DNA of 64,000 nucleotides, taken from Lepiota brunneoincarnata. Taxonomy: Eukaryota > Basidiomycota > Agaricomycetes > Agaricales > Agaricaceae. The DNA is taken from positions 2,480,001-2,544,000 of the forward strand of contig JAEBUN010000003.1 in NCBI GenBank assembly GCA_023014365.1, written 5' to 3'. Shown here one piece after another: positions 33,637-44,431 of this stretch. Position 1 is the stretch's first letter. Every line of letters starts with the position of its first letter. Both the position numbers and the translations under genes were made by a program. Under the pieces are notes generated by a model. It was not told the origin of the DNA. It saw only the letters and a program-made list of their open reading frames with translations, and made no database searches.

Positions 33637-35044
33637 ATGCCTCTCACTCTTTCTTTGACCGCGTGGCGGGGTATGTTCCTCCTGTGATTTATCTACCTCA
33701 CAGTGCTTACTACATTTTCCTCCTGCCCAGTCACCGCTACCATATTTCACGCTTTGGCGTTGAGTTGCACATCCTTCCGGTTATACCGCAGATTTCGACA
33801 CCGAAAGACCTGGTGGGATGATTACTGGGCGTGTTTCGCTTGCTTTTTCAGTGTTGTGTACTTCACTACGATGTGGTGGAGGGAGTCGTTTGGTCCTGGT
33901 GGGTATGCGTGTAGTCTGGGAAGTGAAATGCCTCTAATCGGTCTTTCCAGTCAAGGATTCGCATCCTCACTCCAAGGAACGCGATATACGTATTGTGCTA
34001 TTCTGGTTTACCGCAATGCTACCCACTGTCTCCGTATGGTGTGTGCAACTTTTGAACACAAATGAACTCACGCCCGTGGCTCAACTCTTCCTCATCAGGG
34101 CTTCTCGCATCAGTATCTGTTTGTCGATTGCGCGCATTGACGTTCGGGACGCTTCCATCCGTGCTCGACCATGGGTCTATGCGGTGACGTTTGCATTTGG
34201 AGTGGTCGGGTCCATTATATTGTGTCAGAAAATCTGGGTATGCGCTGGGACAACGTCATGGCATCACGCCTCGAACGTTCAATGCTACATCGGAAAAGCA
34301 GCAGGTTATATCAGTCTAACTGGTGCGTGTTGAGGTTAATTATACGGGCACTCCTGACGGAGCTCTGATCGATCCCATCAGGGGACCTTGTGGCAGACAC
34401 CATGTTGACCATCATCTCCTTGAACTTTCTCTGGAAAGTCAGGTTGCGTCAATCACAACGCCGTCTCTTTTCCTGGCTTTTTGGGGCGAATATATTTAGC
34501 TCCCTCGCTGGGATTTACTACGCCATCATGGTTTTTCTTGCGGGAAAATTAGGACCCAATCGAGGCGTCCTTATCGCTCTGAGCGTTCACCTCAAGGCAT
34601 GTGGTTAAACACACCGTCAGATTCTCATTTTCCTGATCATTCGCGGGCACACAGGTGACAATCACATTGATGGTTTGCAATCTTTCGGTCGTTGTCACCT
34701 ATTTATACGCCAAAATCTGGAACGGCTCAGACGATAGCGACTCCGAATCCGAGAGCTCTTCTCTTCGGACAGGGACACATTCACATCTACCTGGTGGTCG
34801 AACGACAAAACCGGCCGTCACTCGACAAGACACTATGCTCGTCCTCACCGAATTTGACACGGAAACTTTTACCACATCCTCGCGTCGGGGAACATCTTCG
34901 AGTTTTATGTCTTGGGTTAGCTCTCACATAGGGCTTGGCCCAAGGAGACCACCCGCTCTGGGGTCGTCTGGTCGGGGAACTACATCGGCCTTGAATTCGG
35001 CACAGAACAGTCATCAGTTATCTACCCTGTCGAAGGCGCTTTAG
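33637..35044 (+). CDS. Seven-transmembrane fungal rhodopsin-like protein, copy A
   Basis: Member of the fungal rhodopsin-domain-like 7TM family, typically with a WWDD motif after the first cytosolic loop. No retinal Lys or ligand is known for it. Six exons: 33637-33670, 33731-33898, 33951-34038, 34099-34322, 34382-34596 and 34655-35044; 372 residues, no breaks. Short start exon MPLTLSLTAWRG, then FRLYRRFRHRKTWWDDYWACF, RIVLFWFTAMLP, SRISICLSIARIDV, FGVVGSIILCQKIW and ADTMLTIISLNFLWKVRLRQSQRR, ending in a long Ser/acidic tail (DDSDSESESSS). Intron 5 begins GC (GCATGT) rather than GT. The 3' half of this gene was duplicated to make copy C. A membrane receptor or sensor role is inferred from topology only. 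Confidence 0.85.
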
Positions 35045-36727
35045 AACCATCTTCAGTAGAGTATGCCAGTTTTTTTTTTTGCCCTCGGCCAACCACATAA
35101 CGATGCTGGATAAATGGTCGCAGTCACAATCGCCTCCATCCCTTCAACTACATCTTTAAAGATACTGTCTGAGGGCTGGTTCCGCTCCCAATTGTTATTC
35201 GTGCTAGTATTACGTCGGAAATTACCTGTTCGTTGGTTCAAATTCTCGAATTTATTGGCCTGCTATGTAGATATCATTCGAGAAATTAATGTTCATCGAA
35301 TTGCTGCGAGGATGGGTGTGGCTTATAAAACAAATCGTACCGATTAAGGGAGACCAGGTCGCAGAAGCGACGAAAATACTACGCCCGATTACCCCTTAAT
35401 TTACACAGTTAAATCAGCGATTCTACATACGTCATTATTCCCCTTCCATGACCTCGATTCCAGCGAAGAATCCCAACGGGAACGGGAAATTTCGTAACTG
35501 GGGCTCATCTTTCGACAGAAGAGAGCAACTCCGGGAAGTTGGGGTCACGCGGGAGAGCACCTGCATATGCGCTGAAACTTATTTGGCTGTGAGGAGTGTA
35601 CTAGCCGCCGTCGGCACGCAATAAGGCGCTAAGGTTCGCTATTCCAGTATACCAATCTTTGTTGTTGATCACAGTTTACGCCCTGGAAGCACCGCAGCTC
35701 CCCACTAAGTATATATTGGTAATCCCTCCATTGTCATGCATGATACATCGGAGGAACCCGAGGTGGCGCAGGGTCACTGGAGACGACCAGAAGTGGCTCA
35801 CCGGGAATGTCAGCTTGTCCCACCATCATGGCACTGTCGAACGTGCCCTCTTTTCCAGCTAGGATGTGGTATGGTCAATTAAACAAACTCCCCAGCGCTT
35901 TAGGTGCGGAGAGCGGTGGATGGCTGAGAAGAGACAGGGCTGAAACTTCTTTGAACGTTTGCTCCTCCAGTTTTCGAAGAAATATCTCTGCTGTGGCTCG
36001 CCTCGGAGGGCGGCTTCTGCCGTATCGTACGGCAGTTCCCGCACAGTGCGTATGTCGACGTCTCAAAGGGTGCGACAGGAAGGGTACAGCGCAAGGACAT
36101 TTTCGGCTTGAATGGAGGGACGGCATAATCTCGGGCAGCTCTACTGTAGAATAGAGATGGCAAAGGACGAGAGCTGTTTCCTATTGCGATCGTCTTCGCT
36201 AAATACCCCTAAATCAATGAGAGATAGAATACTCTCTATGAACATAACGATTGTGAATGTGGACCTGCCGCAACCACCTGGTTAATCCCTGATAACAAAA
36301 AAGCCAGATAGGCTCGTCTGTGTACCTGTACCTAATTAAAGAGCATTTGAAGAATGCGGCAGATGTAGTGACTTTCATCCAACCGTGGGTTACAAGTCGA
36401 GGATCCCGGTGATCGTGGTATTTTGAAGCAAAGAAATAGAGGAGTATGAAGGACTGCAAAGTGGACGAATGTCACTTTCTGTCACTCTATCAATGTCGGA
36501 GTTTGAAATTTGCTGGTGAGAACGTAGTGACTGATGTGACCGTCCGAGCTTGTCGCCCATCCAACTACCAACCTACGACGGTATATCAAATCATGGCAAG
36601 ACTTATGTTATGGGTCACTGGGTTGTTCTCACCCTATCGTCAACGGAATGCACATCCAAAATGGCCGTAGTCACCCAAGACCCCAGTATTAAAATGGACT
36701 CGTGGCGTTTCCTCTCTCTTCAACACT
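35045..36727. other. Intergenic spacer, duplicated at 41116-43045
   Basis: No supported gene. The whole spacer recurs in duplicon 2, which carries two additional segments of 100 bp (41978-42077) and 136 bp (42597-42732), each bounded by short direct repeats. Confidence 0.6.
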
Positions 36728-38109
36728 ATGTCTCCTGTTTTTACATCGACTTCCTGGTGGGGTGCGTTCCCGTTAACAACCTCCCTTGTTTTCACAAGAT
36801 GCTGACGGGGCCTTGCGTTCCCAGCGATCGTTTCAACCTTCCACATGCTGGCATTGGTTTGTACAAGTTTCCGGCTATATCGCAGATTCAGACATAAAAA
36901 CACGTGGTGGGATGATTACTGGGCTTTTTTTGCCTGCGTTTTGGATATTGCGTTTTTCATCTCGGATGGCATTAGGCGAAAAGCTCTCGGTGAGCATTAA
37001 CCCGGGAGTGTCGTGTCCAATTAATAATTCATTCCGTAGATAACATTGGTATTAGTCCTGAGGAACTAAATCGCCGCATCGTTTTATTTTGGCTCACAGC
37101 AACCCTTCCTCCTCTCATCGTATGGTACGTGTCATGAAAGCCATGAACGACCATATATCCATCGCCTACCGATTCCCACATCAAGGTCTTCTCGCATTAG
37201 CATCTGCTTGGCGATTGCTCGTATTGATATTCAACACACTTCCATTCGTGCTCGACTGTGGGTCTATGCATTGACCATCGCATTTGGTGTGGTCGGGTCC
37301 GCTATGTTATGCCAGAAGATCTGGATATGCGCTCGAACGACAGCGTGGCATCACGCTGAGAGCGTTCATTGTTTCGTCGGACGAACCATCGGGTATATTA
37401 GCCTAAGTGGTAGGCGCTGTACTATCCACAGTGGCAGTCTCTGACCAATATTCTAGGTGACCTCACAGCGGATTCTTTGTTGACCATTATTTCGCTTAGA
37501 CTCCTGTGGAGAGTTAGGATGCGTCGATCACGGCATCGTCTCCTCTCCTGGCTTTTCGGAGCGAATATGCTAAGTTCTCTGGTGGGTATCGTGTACGCTG
37601 TTTTGGTCTTTTGTGCGGACGCGAACAAGTTGGGCGACAATCGACACCTCGTTATGAGCGTGATTGTTAATATCAAGGCAAGCGCCATGTCTTATCGTAT
37701 CCATACGTTCATCGTTACTGACCCGCGCGACATAAAGACAGCAACAACTCTGACAGTCTGCAATCTCCTGGTCGTCATCACCTATATTTACGCTAGATTC
37801 TGGAGGAGCTCGGAGGATAGCGACTCTGACTACGAAGAATCTTCTACTTCGAGGGGGCATTCAAATTTGCCAGACGGTCGGACTACAAGGCCATCTGGCA
37901 ACAGACCAGATACCGCGCTCATCCTCACGGAATTTGACTCGCAAGGTTCCGTTATATCATGGGCACAGAGAATAGCGGGGGAAGTGGCATCGACGCTTAT
38001 GACTTGGGCGGGCTCCGACTTGGTACCGAGAGCTCCCGGTTCGCCACGTCAGGTATCTGCACCCGATTCGAATGCCAAAAGGGATGATCCTCGACCGCTC
38101 ATTGCGTAG
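36728..38109 (+). CDS. Seven-transmembrane fungal rhodopsin-like protein, copy B
   Basis: Paralogue of copy A, closest to copy D. Exons: 36728-36761, 36825-36989, 37040-37124, 37186-37409, 37457-37677 and 37738-38109; 366 residues, no breaks. Start exon MSPVFTSTSWWG, then TFHMLALVCTSFRLYRRF, NTWWDDYWAFFACV, RIVLFWLTATLPPLIVW, SRISICLAIARIDI, ADSLLTIISLRLLWRV. The tail is Ser/acidic (SEDSDSDYEESSTS). Intron 5 (37678-37737) starts GCAAGC, is exactly 60 nt and has no stop, so its retention would add 20 residues between the last two membrane segments. Confidence 0.85.
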
Positions 38110-39232
38110 AAAGTTTTGTCGAAAGGCCCTTCGTTGGGCCGCCCCGGTTCCGGTCACTTGGCTTTCCTAAATAGCCCCCAACTGCCAACCTATCCCGAAT
38201 TTGCAAACCGCACCGCCAAATGAGGGCAATACGAGAATGTCGTCTCCAATCCCCAATTACTACCCTCATTCATTAATATCATATCTTGTATATAGTGTCA
38301 AATGGTAATTACTACGTCTGCTGTTATATAGCATTTTGTGTTAACGGTTACGTAGTTCTTCATATATTTATACCCTGAGCTTGTAGCCTTCATCTCAAAT
38401 TTCCAGCCGGTCAACTCGGATCTACTAGCCAGAGACTGTTAGCCACTCACCTGCTTCGTTGTTGGGCCTTGTTACCAGCAGACAGTATTCCGTGTGCAGT
38501 CGCACTAGGGGTAGCGGATTTCACATCATATTGATGTATTTATTATAGGTCACCTCAAGGTGAAGTTAGCTTCGGTGTTATCGTAGATCTTCATACATGA
38601 TGGACTAATTTTTTCACATGCACCTTCCGACGAGTTTTCTTGCCGTCCGCCATTAGGGTAGCTGGAAATGAATGTGTATTACGCCCGTACGTCTCCATCT
38701 CATCTCCACGTACTTATTCATTCATCGTCAACCATTCCCGCAGTCTTCCAAGCAGTCCCAGTGATCTGAAATATTCACGAACCACATTGCATTTCTGACT
38801 GCTGATCCTTGGAGACCGGTGGGACATCCTCCGGCATGTTATGTCATACACAGGGATGGTAAACGGGATCTCGGAGACAGCTTACGGACATCATCCTTGC
38901 AGGTCATCATGACAACGTTACATTCCAGTGATATCATGATGCGCGATTATATATATAATATGCTACGAACCCGAGGGCCCACCTGGGCTCACACGGGTTT
39001 AGAATTGCTTCACAGTCCCTTAATCGGATGGGCGGCGGGACAACCACTGGAGCAGGAGAATCTAAAAGTAACCTCAAGCCGTCTTGGGTCATTGGACCAT
39101 GCGTAATATATTACAGAACGCAAGGTTGCTTAGCTTTTAGCCTTGATGTGCGAATAGAAGGATACGTAGCATTCAGAAAGAGGATGTATGGGCCTGATTA
39201 TGCAGGTATCTCTTTTTTTCTGTCTAGCGGGT
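38110..39232. other. Intergenic, duplicated at 44432-45559
   Basis: Contains a 95-codon open frame (38819-39106) that is also open in duplicon 2 (45147-45434) with only three amino-acid differences. No domain is recognised. The sequence matches so closely at DNA level that the shared openness is weak evidence for a gene. Confidence 0.4.
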
Positions 39233-39809
39233 GAAGAATGGTAAGTGGGGTTGGTAGGCGAGCGCGACTGCGTCCGTCAGTCGCAGGGCTTTTGACCCAG
39301 AGGGGGGGGGGGAGTGGAGCGAGAGAGATGGAGAGGACGAGAACGAGAACGAGAACGAGAATGAGAACGAGAATGAGAACGAGAACGAGAATGAGAAAAC
39401 GAGATGGAGAGGAACTTAAGTTGATAGAGAAGAGCTGTGGTGTATTTTCCCTACCTCGTAATACAAATTTCTGGCTAGCTTTTATACTACGAGGTGGACT
39501 TTTTAAATGGGGAAATGATCGAACGGAAGAGAAAGGAGGAGAAATTTTGTAAAGAAACTTGTAGCATATGTTTTGAACTACAGAAGGGGAGAGAGAAACA
39601 AGAGAAAAAGGGAAAGGAGAATCGCCTATGCGATCTGTCGCTTGCATGACGTGTCCATGCGAGTCGCTGGTCGCGTTTGGCGTGTTTTGGGTGGTGAACG
39701 AGCCGGGAGCGTGCGGGCACCGTGGTTGTCTCCGCGGTCTCGTCTGGGCTAGTGGAAGAGAGGATGACGGGTGCTACGTGAGCAGCCGTCGTTCGCTCTC
39801 CACACAGGT
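39233..39809. other. 577-bp segment present only in duplicon 1
   Basis: Compared with duplicon 2 (gap at about 45560), duplicon 1 has an extra 577 bp bounded by GGT on both sides (39230-39232 and 39807-39809). It is GA-rich on the + strand and contains a GAGAAC/GAGAATG microsatellite at about 39337-39405. No coding domain. It could be an insertion in unit 1 or a deletion in unit 2. Confidence 0.75.
39337..39405. repeat. Microsatellite (GAGAAC)n with GAGAATG variants
   Basis: About eleven hexamer-like units of GAGAAC and GAGAAT in a row, inside the duplicon-1-specific segment. Confidence 0.9.
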
Positions 39810-40185
39810 ATGAATGGGTGTGAATTTGTCAGCAGCGGACAACTGAGCCCGTTCAAGTTACCATCCAGTGCTTCGCCTCTCACTGTCGACTCTGTAAATG
39901 AATTGAGACTAGCTCGAATTCGGAGGGATTTTGGATACCAATGGCTCGGCATCATCCCGCTTCCTTCCAGACCGAACTCTATCTGGTGGTTCAGCATTGG
40001 TCTCCATCCTTTTGACGGTGGTATTACACCAATTCACAGAAAATCTCCGCACCTCGGCATGGGCCTTACTAGAGCGGTGTTCAACGCGATTGGATATCCT
40101 GTGCCTCGGCAAGCCCTACCCTGGTAAATGTTATCATCGTCTATGAATAGAACCAATACTGTGCCGAGACTCATGCGATTCTGTA

Positions 40186-40417
40186 CCTACAACCTTGTGC
40201 GAACTGATTTGTCACTTTTTTAACATCAATACGGATCTAAACGAGATGTATCCATGTCCTCTTAATACACAGAAAAGGGCTCGAGGTAGGGATTTCTATT
40301 CAACTGTGGACTTCGACTCGAAGAATCCCATGTCGAAATATATAGGGTCCCTGTCGATTCTACCGTCACAACTTGTCCGTATGTGGCACTCCCGACGTCG
40401 GCGGGTGTCATTTCAAG
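40186..40417 (+). repeat. Receptor upstream module, first of three copies
   Basis: Starts CTACAACCTTGTGC and includes ATCTAAACGAGAT, CAGAAAAGGGCTCGAGGTAGGG and GTGGACTTCGACTCGAA. The same block lies at 45936-46165 (upstream of copy E) and 50048-50295 (upstream of copy F). In E and F it precedes an intact start region; here it is joined to the middle of a copy-A-type gene. It probably carries promoter sequence. Confidence 0.8.
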
Positions 40418-41115
40418 GCACGGGCACTGACAGAGCTCTGATCGATCCCATCAGGGGGCCTTGTGGCGGACACGATGTTGACCATCATCTCCTTGAACTT
40501 TCTCTGGAAAGTCAGTTGCGCCAATCACAACGCCGTCTCTTTTCCTGGCTTTTTGGAGCGAATATATTTAGCTCCCTTGCTGGGATTTACTACGCCATCA
40601 TGGTTTTTCTTGCGGGAAAATAGGACCCAATCGAGGCGTCCTTATCGCTCTGAGCGTTCACCTCGGGGCATGTGGTTAAACACACCGCCAGACTCTCATT
40701 TTCCTGATCATTCGTGGGCACACAGGTGACAATCACATTGATGGTTTGCAATCTTTCGGTCGTTGTCACCTATTTATACGCCAAAATCTGGAACGGCTCA
40801 GATGACAGCGACTCCGAATCCGAGAGCTCTTCTCTTCGGACAGGGACACATTCACATCTACCTGGTGGTTGAATGACAAAACCGGCCATCACTCGACAAG
40901 ACACTATGCTCGTCCTCACCGAATTTGACACGGAAACTTTTACCACATCCTCGCGTCGGGGAACATCTTCGAGTTCTATGTCTTGGGTTAGCTCTCACAT
41001 AGGGCTTGGCCCGAGGAGACCTCCCGCTCTGGCGTCATCTGGTCGGAGAACTACATTGGGCTCGAATTCGGCACAGAACAGTCATCAGTTATCTACCCTG
41101 TCGAAGGCGCTTTAG
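40418..41115 (+). pseudogene. Receptor copy C: 3' half only, chimeric with another promoter module
   Basis: Corresponds to copy A from within intron 4 to the stop codon; exons 1-4 (start, WWDD motif, central helices) are absent. Lesions relative to A: a one-base deletion near 40515 (AAAGTCAGTTGCG versus AAAGTCAGGTTGCG), another at about 40620, and an Arg CGA to TGA change at 40870-40872. The GC-type intron 5 donor region is also altered (GGGGCATG). The tail frame (40873-41115) is otherwise preserved. It cannot encode a 7TM protein and arises directly from the duplication junction. Confidence 0.92.
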
Positions 41116-43045
41116 AACCATCTTCAGTAGAGTATGCCGGTTTTTTTGATCTGCCCTCGGCCAACCACATAACGATGCTGGATAAATGGTCGCAGCTACA
41201 ATCGCCTCCATCCCTTCAACTACATCTTTAAAGATACTGTCTGAGGGCTGGTTCCGCTCCCAATTGTTATTCGCGCTAGTATTAGTCAAACGTGACCCTT
41301 TCGTTGATTCAAATTCTCGAACTTATTGGCCTGCTATGTAGATATCATTCAAGAAGTTAATGTTCATCGAATTTCTGCGAGGATGAGTGCGGCCTATAAA
41401 ACAAATTGTACAGATTAGGGGAGACCAGGTCGCAGAAGCAACGAAAATACTACGCCCGATTACCTCTTAATTTACACGCAGTTAAATCAGCGATTCTACA
41501 TACGTCATCATCATTCCTCTTCCATGATCTCGAGTCCAGCGAAGAATCCCAACGGGAATGGGAAATTTCGTAACTGGGGCTCATCTTTTGACAGAAGAGA
41601 GCAACTCCGGGAAGTTGGGGTCACGCGGGAGAGCACCTGCATATGCGCTGAAACTTATTTGGCTGTGAGGAGGGAACTAGCCGCCGTCGGCACGCAATAA
41701 GGCGCCAGGGTTCATTATTCCAGTATACCAATCTTGGTTGTTGATCACGGTTTACGCCCTGGTAGCACCGCAGCTCCCCGCTAAGTATATATTGGTAATC
41801 CCTCTAATGTCATACATGATACATCGCGGGAACCCGAGGTGGCGCAGGGTCACTGGAGACGACCAGAAGTGGCTCACCGGGAATGTCAGCTTGTCCCACC
41901 ATCATGGCACTGTCGAACGTGCCCTCTTTTCCAGCTAGGATATGGTATGGCCAATTAAACAAACTCCCCAGCGCTTTAGGTGCGTCCTACCCGTACCGAC
42001 GGTCGTGTGATGAGAGTATGTCAAATGCTCCTGAGTCATAAACGAATAACAAACGCAACGCTAATTCATGGTGAACAAGGTGCGGAGAGCGGTGGATGGC
42101 AGAGAAGAGACAGGGCTGAAACTTCTTTGAGCGTTCTCCTCCGGTTTTCGAAGAAATATCTCTGCTGTGGTTCGCCTCGGAGGGCTGCTTCTACCGTATC
42201 GTATGGCAGTTCCCGCACAGCGCGCATGTCGACGTCTCAAAGGGCGCGACAGGAAGGGTACAGCACACGGACATTTTCGGCTGGAATGGAGGGATGGCAT
42301 AATCTCGGGCAGCTCTACTATAAAATAGAGATGGCAAAAGACGAGAGCTGTTTTCTATTGCGATCGTCTTCGCTAAATACCCCTAAATCAATGAGAGATA
42401 GAATGCTCTCTATGAACATAACGATTGTGAATGTGGACCTGCCGCAACTACTTGGTTAATCTCTGATAACAAAAAAGCTAGATGGGCTCGTCTGTGGGTG
42501 TACCCGTACCTAATTAAAGAGCATTTGAAGAATGCAGCAGATGTGGTGACTTTCATCCAACCGCGGTTTACAAGTCGAGGGATCCCAATGATCGTGGGTA
42601 CCAAGGGTGCTGGCATCAGTGGATGCTACTGTCGTAGGTTAGTAGGACGAACACTTCTATCTTGCTCTATACTGGCTTCATTGTCATAATTCTTGGTAGA
42701 TACCTCCTCTTACTTGTTCTATATGTTTTCCAGGTATTTTGAAGCAAAGAAATAGAGGGAGTATGAAGAACAGCAAAGTGGACGAATGTCACTTTCTGTC
42801 ACTCTATCAATGTCGGAGTTTGAAATTTGCTGGTGAGAACACAGTGACTGATGTGACCGTCCGAGCTTGTCGCCCATCCAACCTACCAACCTCCGGCAGT
42901 ATATCAAATCATGGCAAGACTTATGTTATGGATCACTGGGTTGTTCTCACCCTATCGTCAACAGAATGCACGTTCAAATTGGCCGTAGTCACCCAAGACT
43001 CCAGTATTAAAATGGACCCGTGGCGTTTCCTCTCTCTTCAACACT
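41116..43045. other. Intergenic spacer of duplicon 2
   Basis: Matches 35045-36727 with two extra segments. The 136-bp segment (42597-42732) begins GTACCAAGG and ends TTTTCCAG, so it looks like an intron, although no gene is apparent around it. Confidence 0.6.
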
Positions 43046-44431
43046 ATGCCTCCTGTCCTTACATCGACTTCCTGGTGGGGTGCGTTCCTGTTAACAACCT
43101 CCCTTGTTTTCACAAGATGCTGACGGGGCCTTGCGTTCCTAGCGATTGTTTCAACTTTCCACATGCTGGCATTGGTTTGTACAACTTTCCGGTTATATCG
43201 CAGATTCAGACACAGAAACACGTGGTGGGACGATTACTGGGCTTTTTTTGCCTGCGTTTTGGATATCATGTTTTTCATCTCGGATTGCCTCAGGCGAAAA
43301 GCTCTCGGTGAGCATTAACCCGGGAGTGTCGTGCCCAATCAATAATTCATTCCGTAGATGACACTGGTGTTGGTCCTGAAGAACTATATCGCCGCATTGT
43401 TTTATTTTGGTTCACAACAACCCTTCCTCCTCTCATCGTATGGTACGTGTCTTAAACCATGAGCGGCCATACACCCATCACTTACCAATTCCCACAACAA
43501 GGTCTTCTCGCATAAGCATCTGCTTGGCGATTGCCCGTATTGATATTCAACACACTTCCGTTCGTGCTCGACTGTGGGTCTATGCATTAACCATCGCATT
43601 TGGTGTGGTCGGGTCCGCTATGTTATGCCAAAAGATCTGGATATGCGCTCGAACAACAGCGTGGCATCACACTAGGAGCGTTCAATGTTACGTCGGACGA
43701 ACCGTCGGGTACATTAGCCTAAGTGGTAGGTTTTGTGTGATCTACAAAGGTTGTCTCTGATCAAAATTCTAGGTGACCTCGTAGCGGATTCTTTGCTGAC
43801 CATAATTTCGCTTAGACTCCTGTGGAAAGTCAGGATGCGTCGGTCACGGCATCGTCTCCTCTCTTGGCTTTTCGGAGCGAATATGCTCAGTTCTCTGGCG
43901 GGTATCACGTACGCTGTTTTAATCTTTTGTGCGCACGCGAACAAGTTGGGCGACAATCGACACCTTATCATGAGCATGATTGCTCATATCAAGGCAAGCG
44001 CCATGTCTTATCGTATCTATACGTTCATCGTTACTGACCCGCGCGATATAAAGACGGCAACAACTCTGACAGTCTGCAATCTCCTGGTCGTCATCACCTA
44101 TATTTACGCTAGATTCTGGAGGAGCTCGGAAGATAGCGACTCTGAATACGAAGAGTCTTCTACTTCGAGAAGGCATCCAAACTTGCCAGACGGCCGGACT
44201 CCTAGGTCACCTGGTAACAGACCGGACACCGTGCTCATCCTCACGGAATTCGACTCCCAAGGTTCCGTTATATCGTGGACTCAGAGAATAGCGAGGGAAG
44301 TAACATCGACGCTTATGACTTGGGCGGGCTCTGACCTGGGACACATACCGAGAGCTCCCGGGTCGCCACGTCAGGTATCTGCACCCGATTCGAATACTAA
44401 AGGGGATGATCCTCGACCGCCCATTGCGTAG
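43046..44431 (+). CDS. Seven-transmembrane fungal rhodopsin-like protein, copy D
   Basis: Duplicate of copy B. Exons: 43046-43079, 43143-43307, 43358-43442, 43502-43725, 43773-43993 and 44054-44431; 368 residues, no breaks. Landmarks: STFHMLALVCTTFRLYRRF, NTWWDDYWAFFACV, RIVLFWFTTTLPP, SRISICLAIARIDI, ADSLLTIISLRLLWKV and a Ser/acidic tail (SEDSDSEYEESSTS). Intron 5 (43994-44053) starts GCAAGC, is 60 nt and stays open, as in B. Differences from B are scattered and keep the frame, which suggests the copy is still constrained or is recent. Confidence 0.85.

Larger units (their letters stand above)
34345..40417. repeat. Duplicon 1 of a tandem segmental duplication
   Basis: About 6.1 kb, from intron 4 of copy A to the promoter module at 40186-40417, matches 40418-46170 in the same order and orientation. 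Coding and spacer DNA are both included. Offsets between the two units change from 6076 (34382/40458) to 6322 (38109/44431) to 5750 (40186/45936) because of three indels. Units are highly similar by eye. Confidence 0.9.

Noticed and set aside
40195..40623. 142-codon ORF spanning the copy C junction as a novel fusion gene
   Set aside because: It joins promoter-module sequence to a shifted receptor frame; the reading frame does not match either parent for most of its length.
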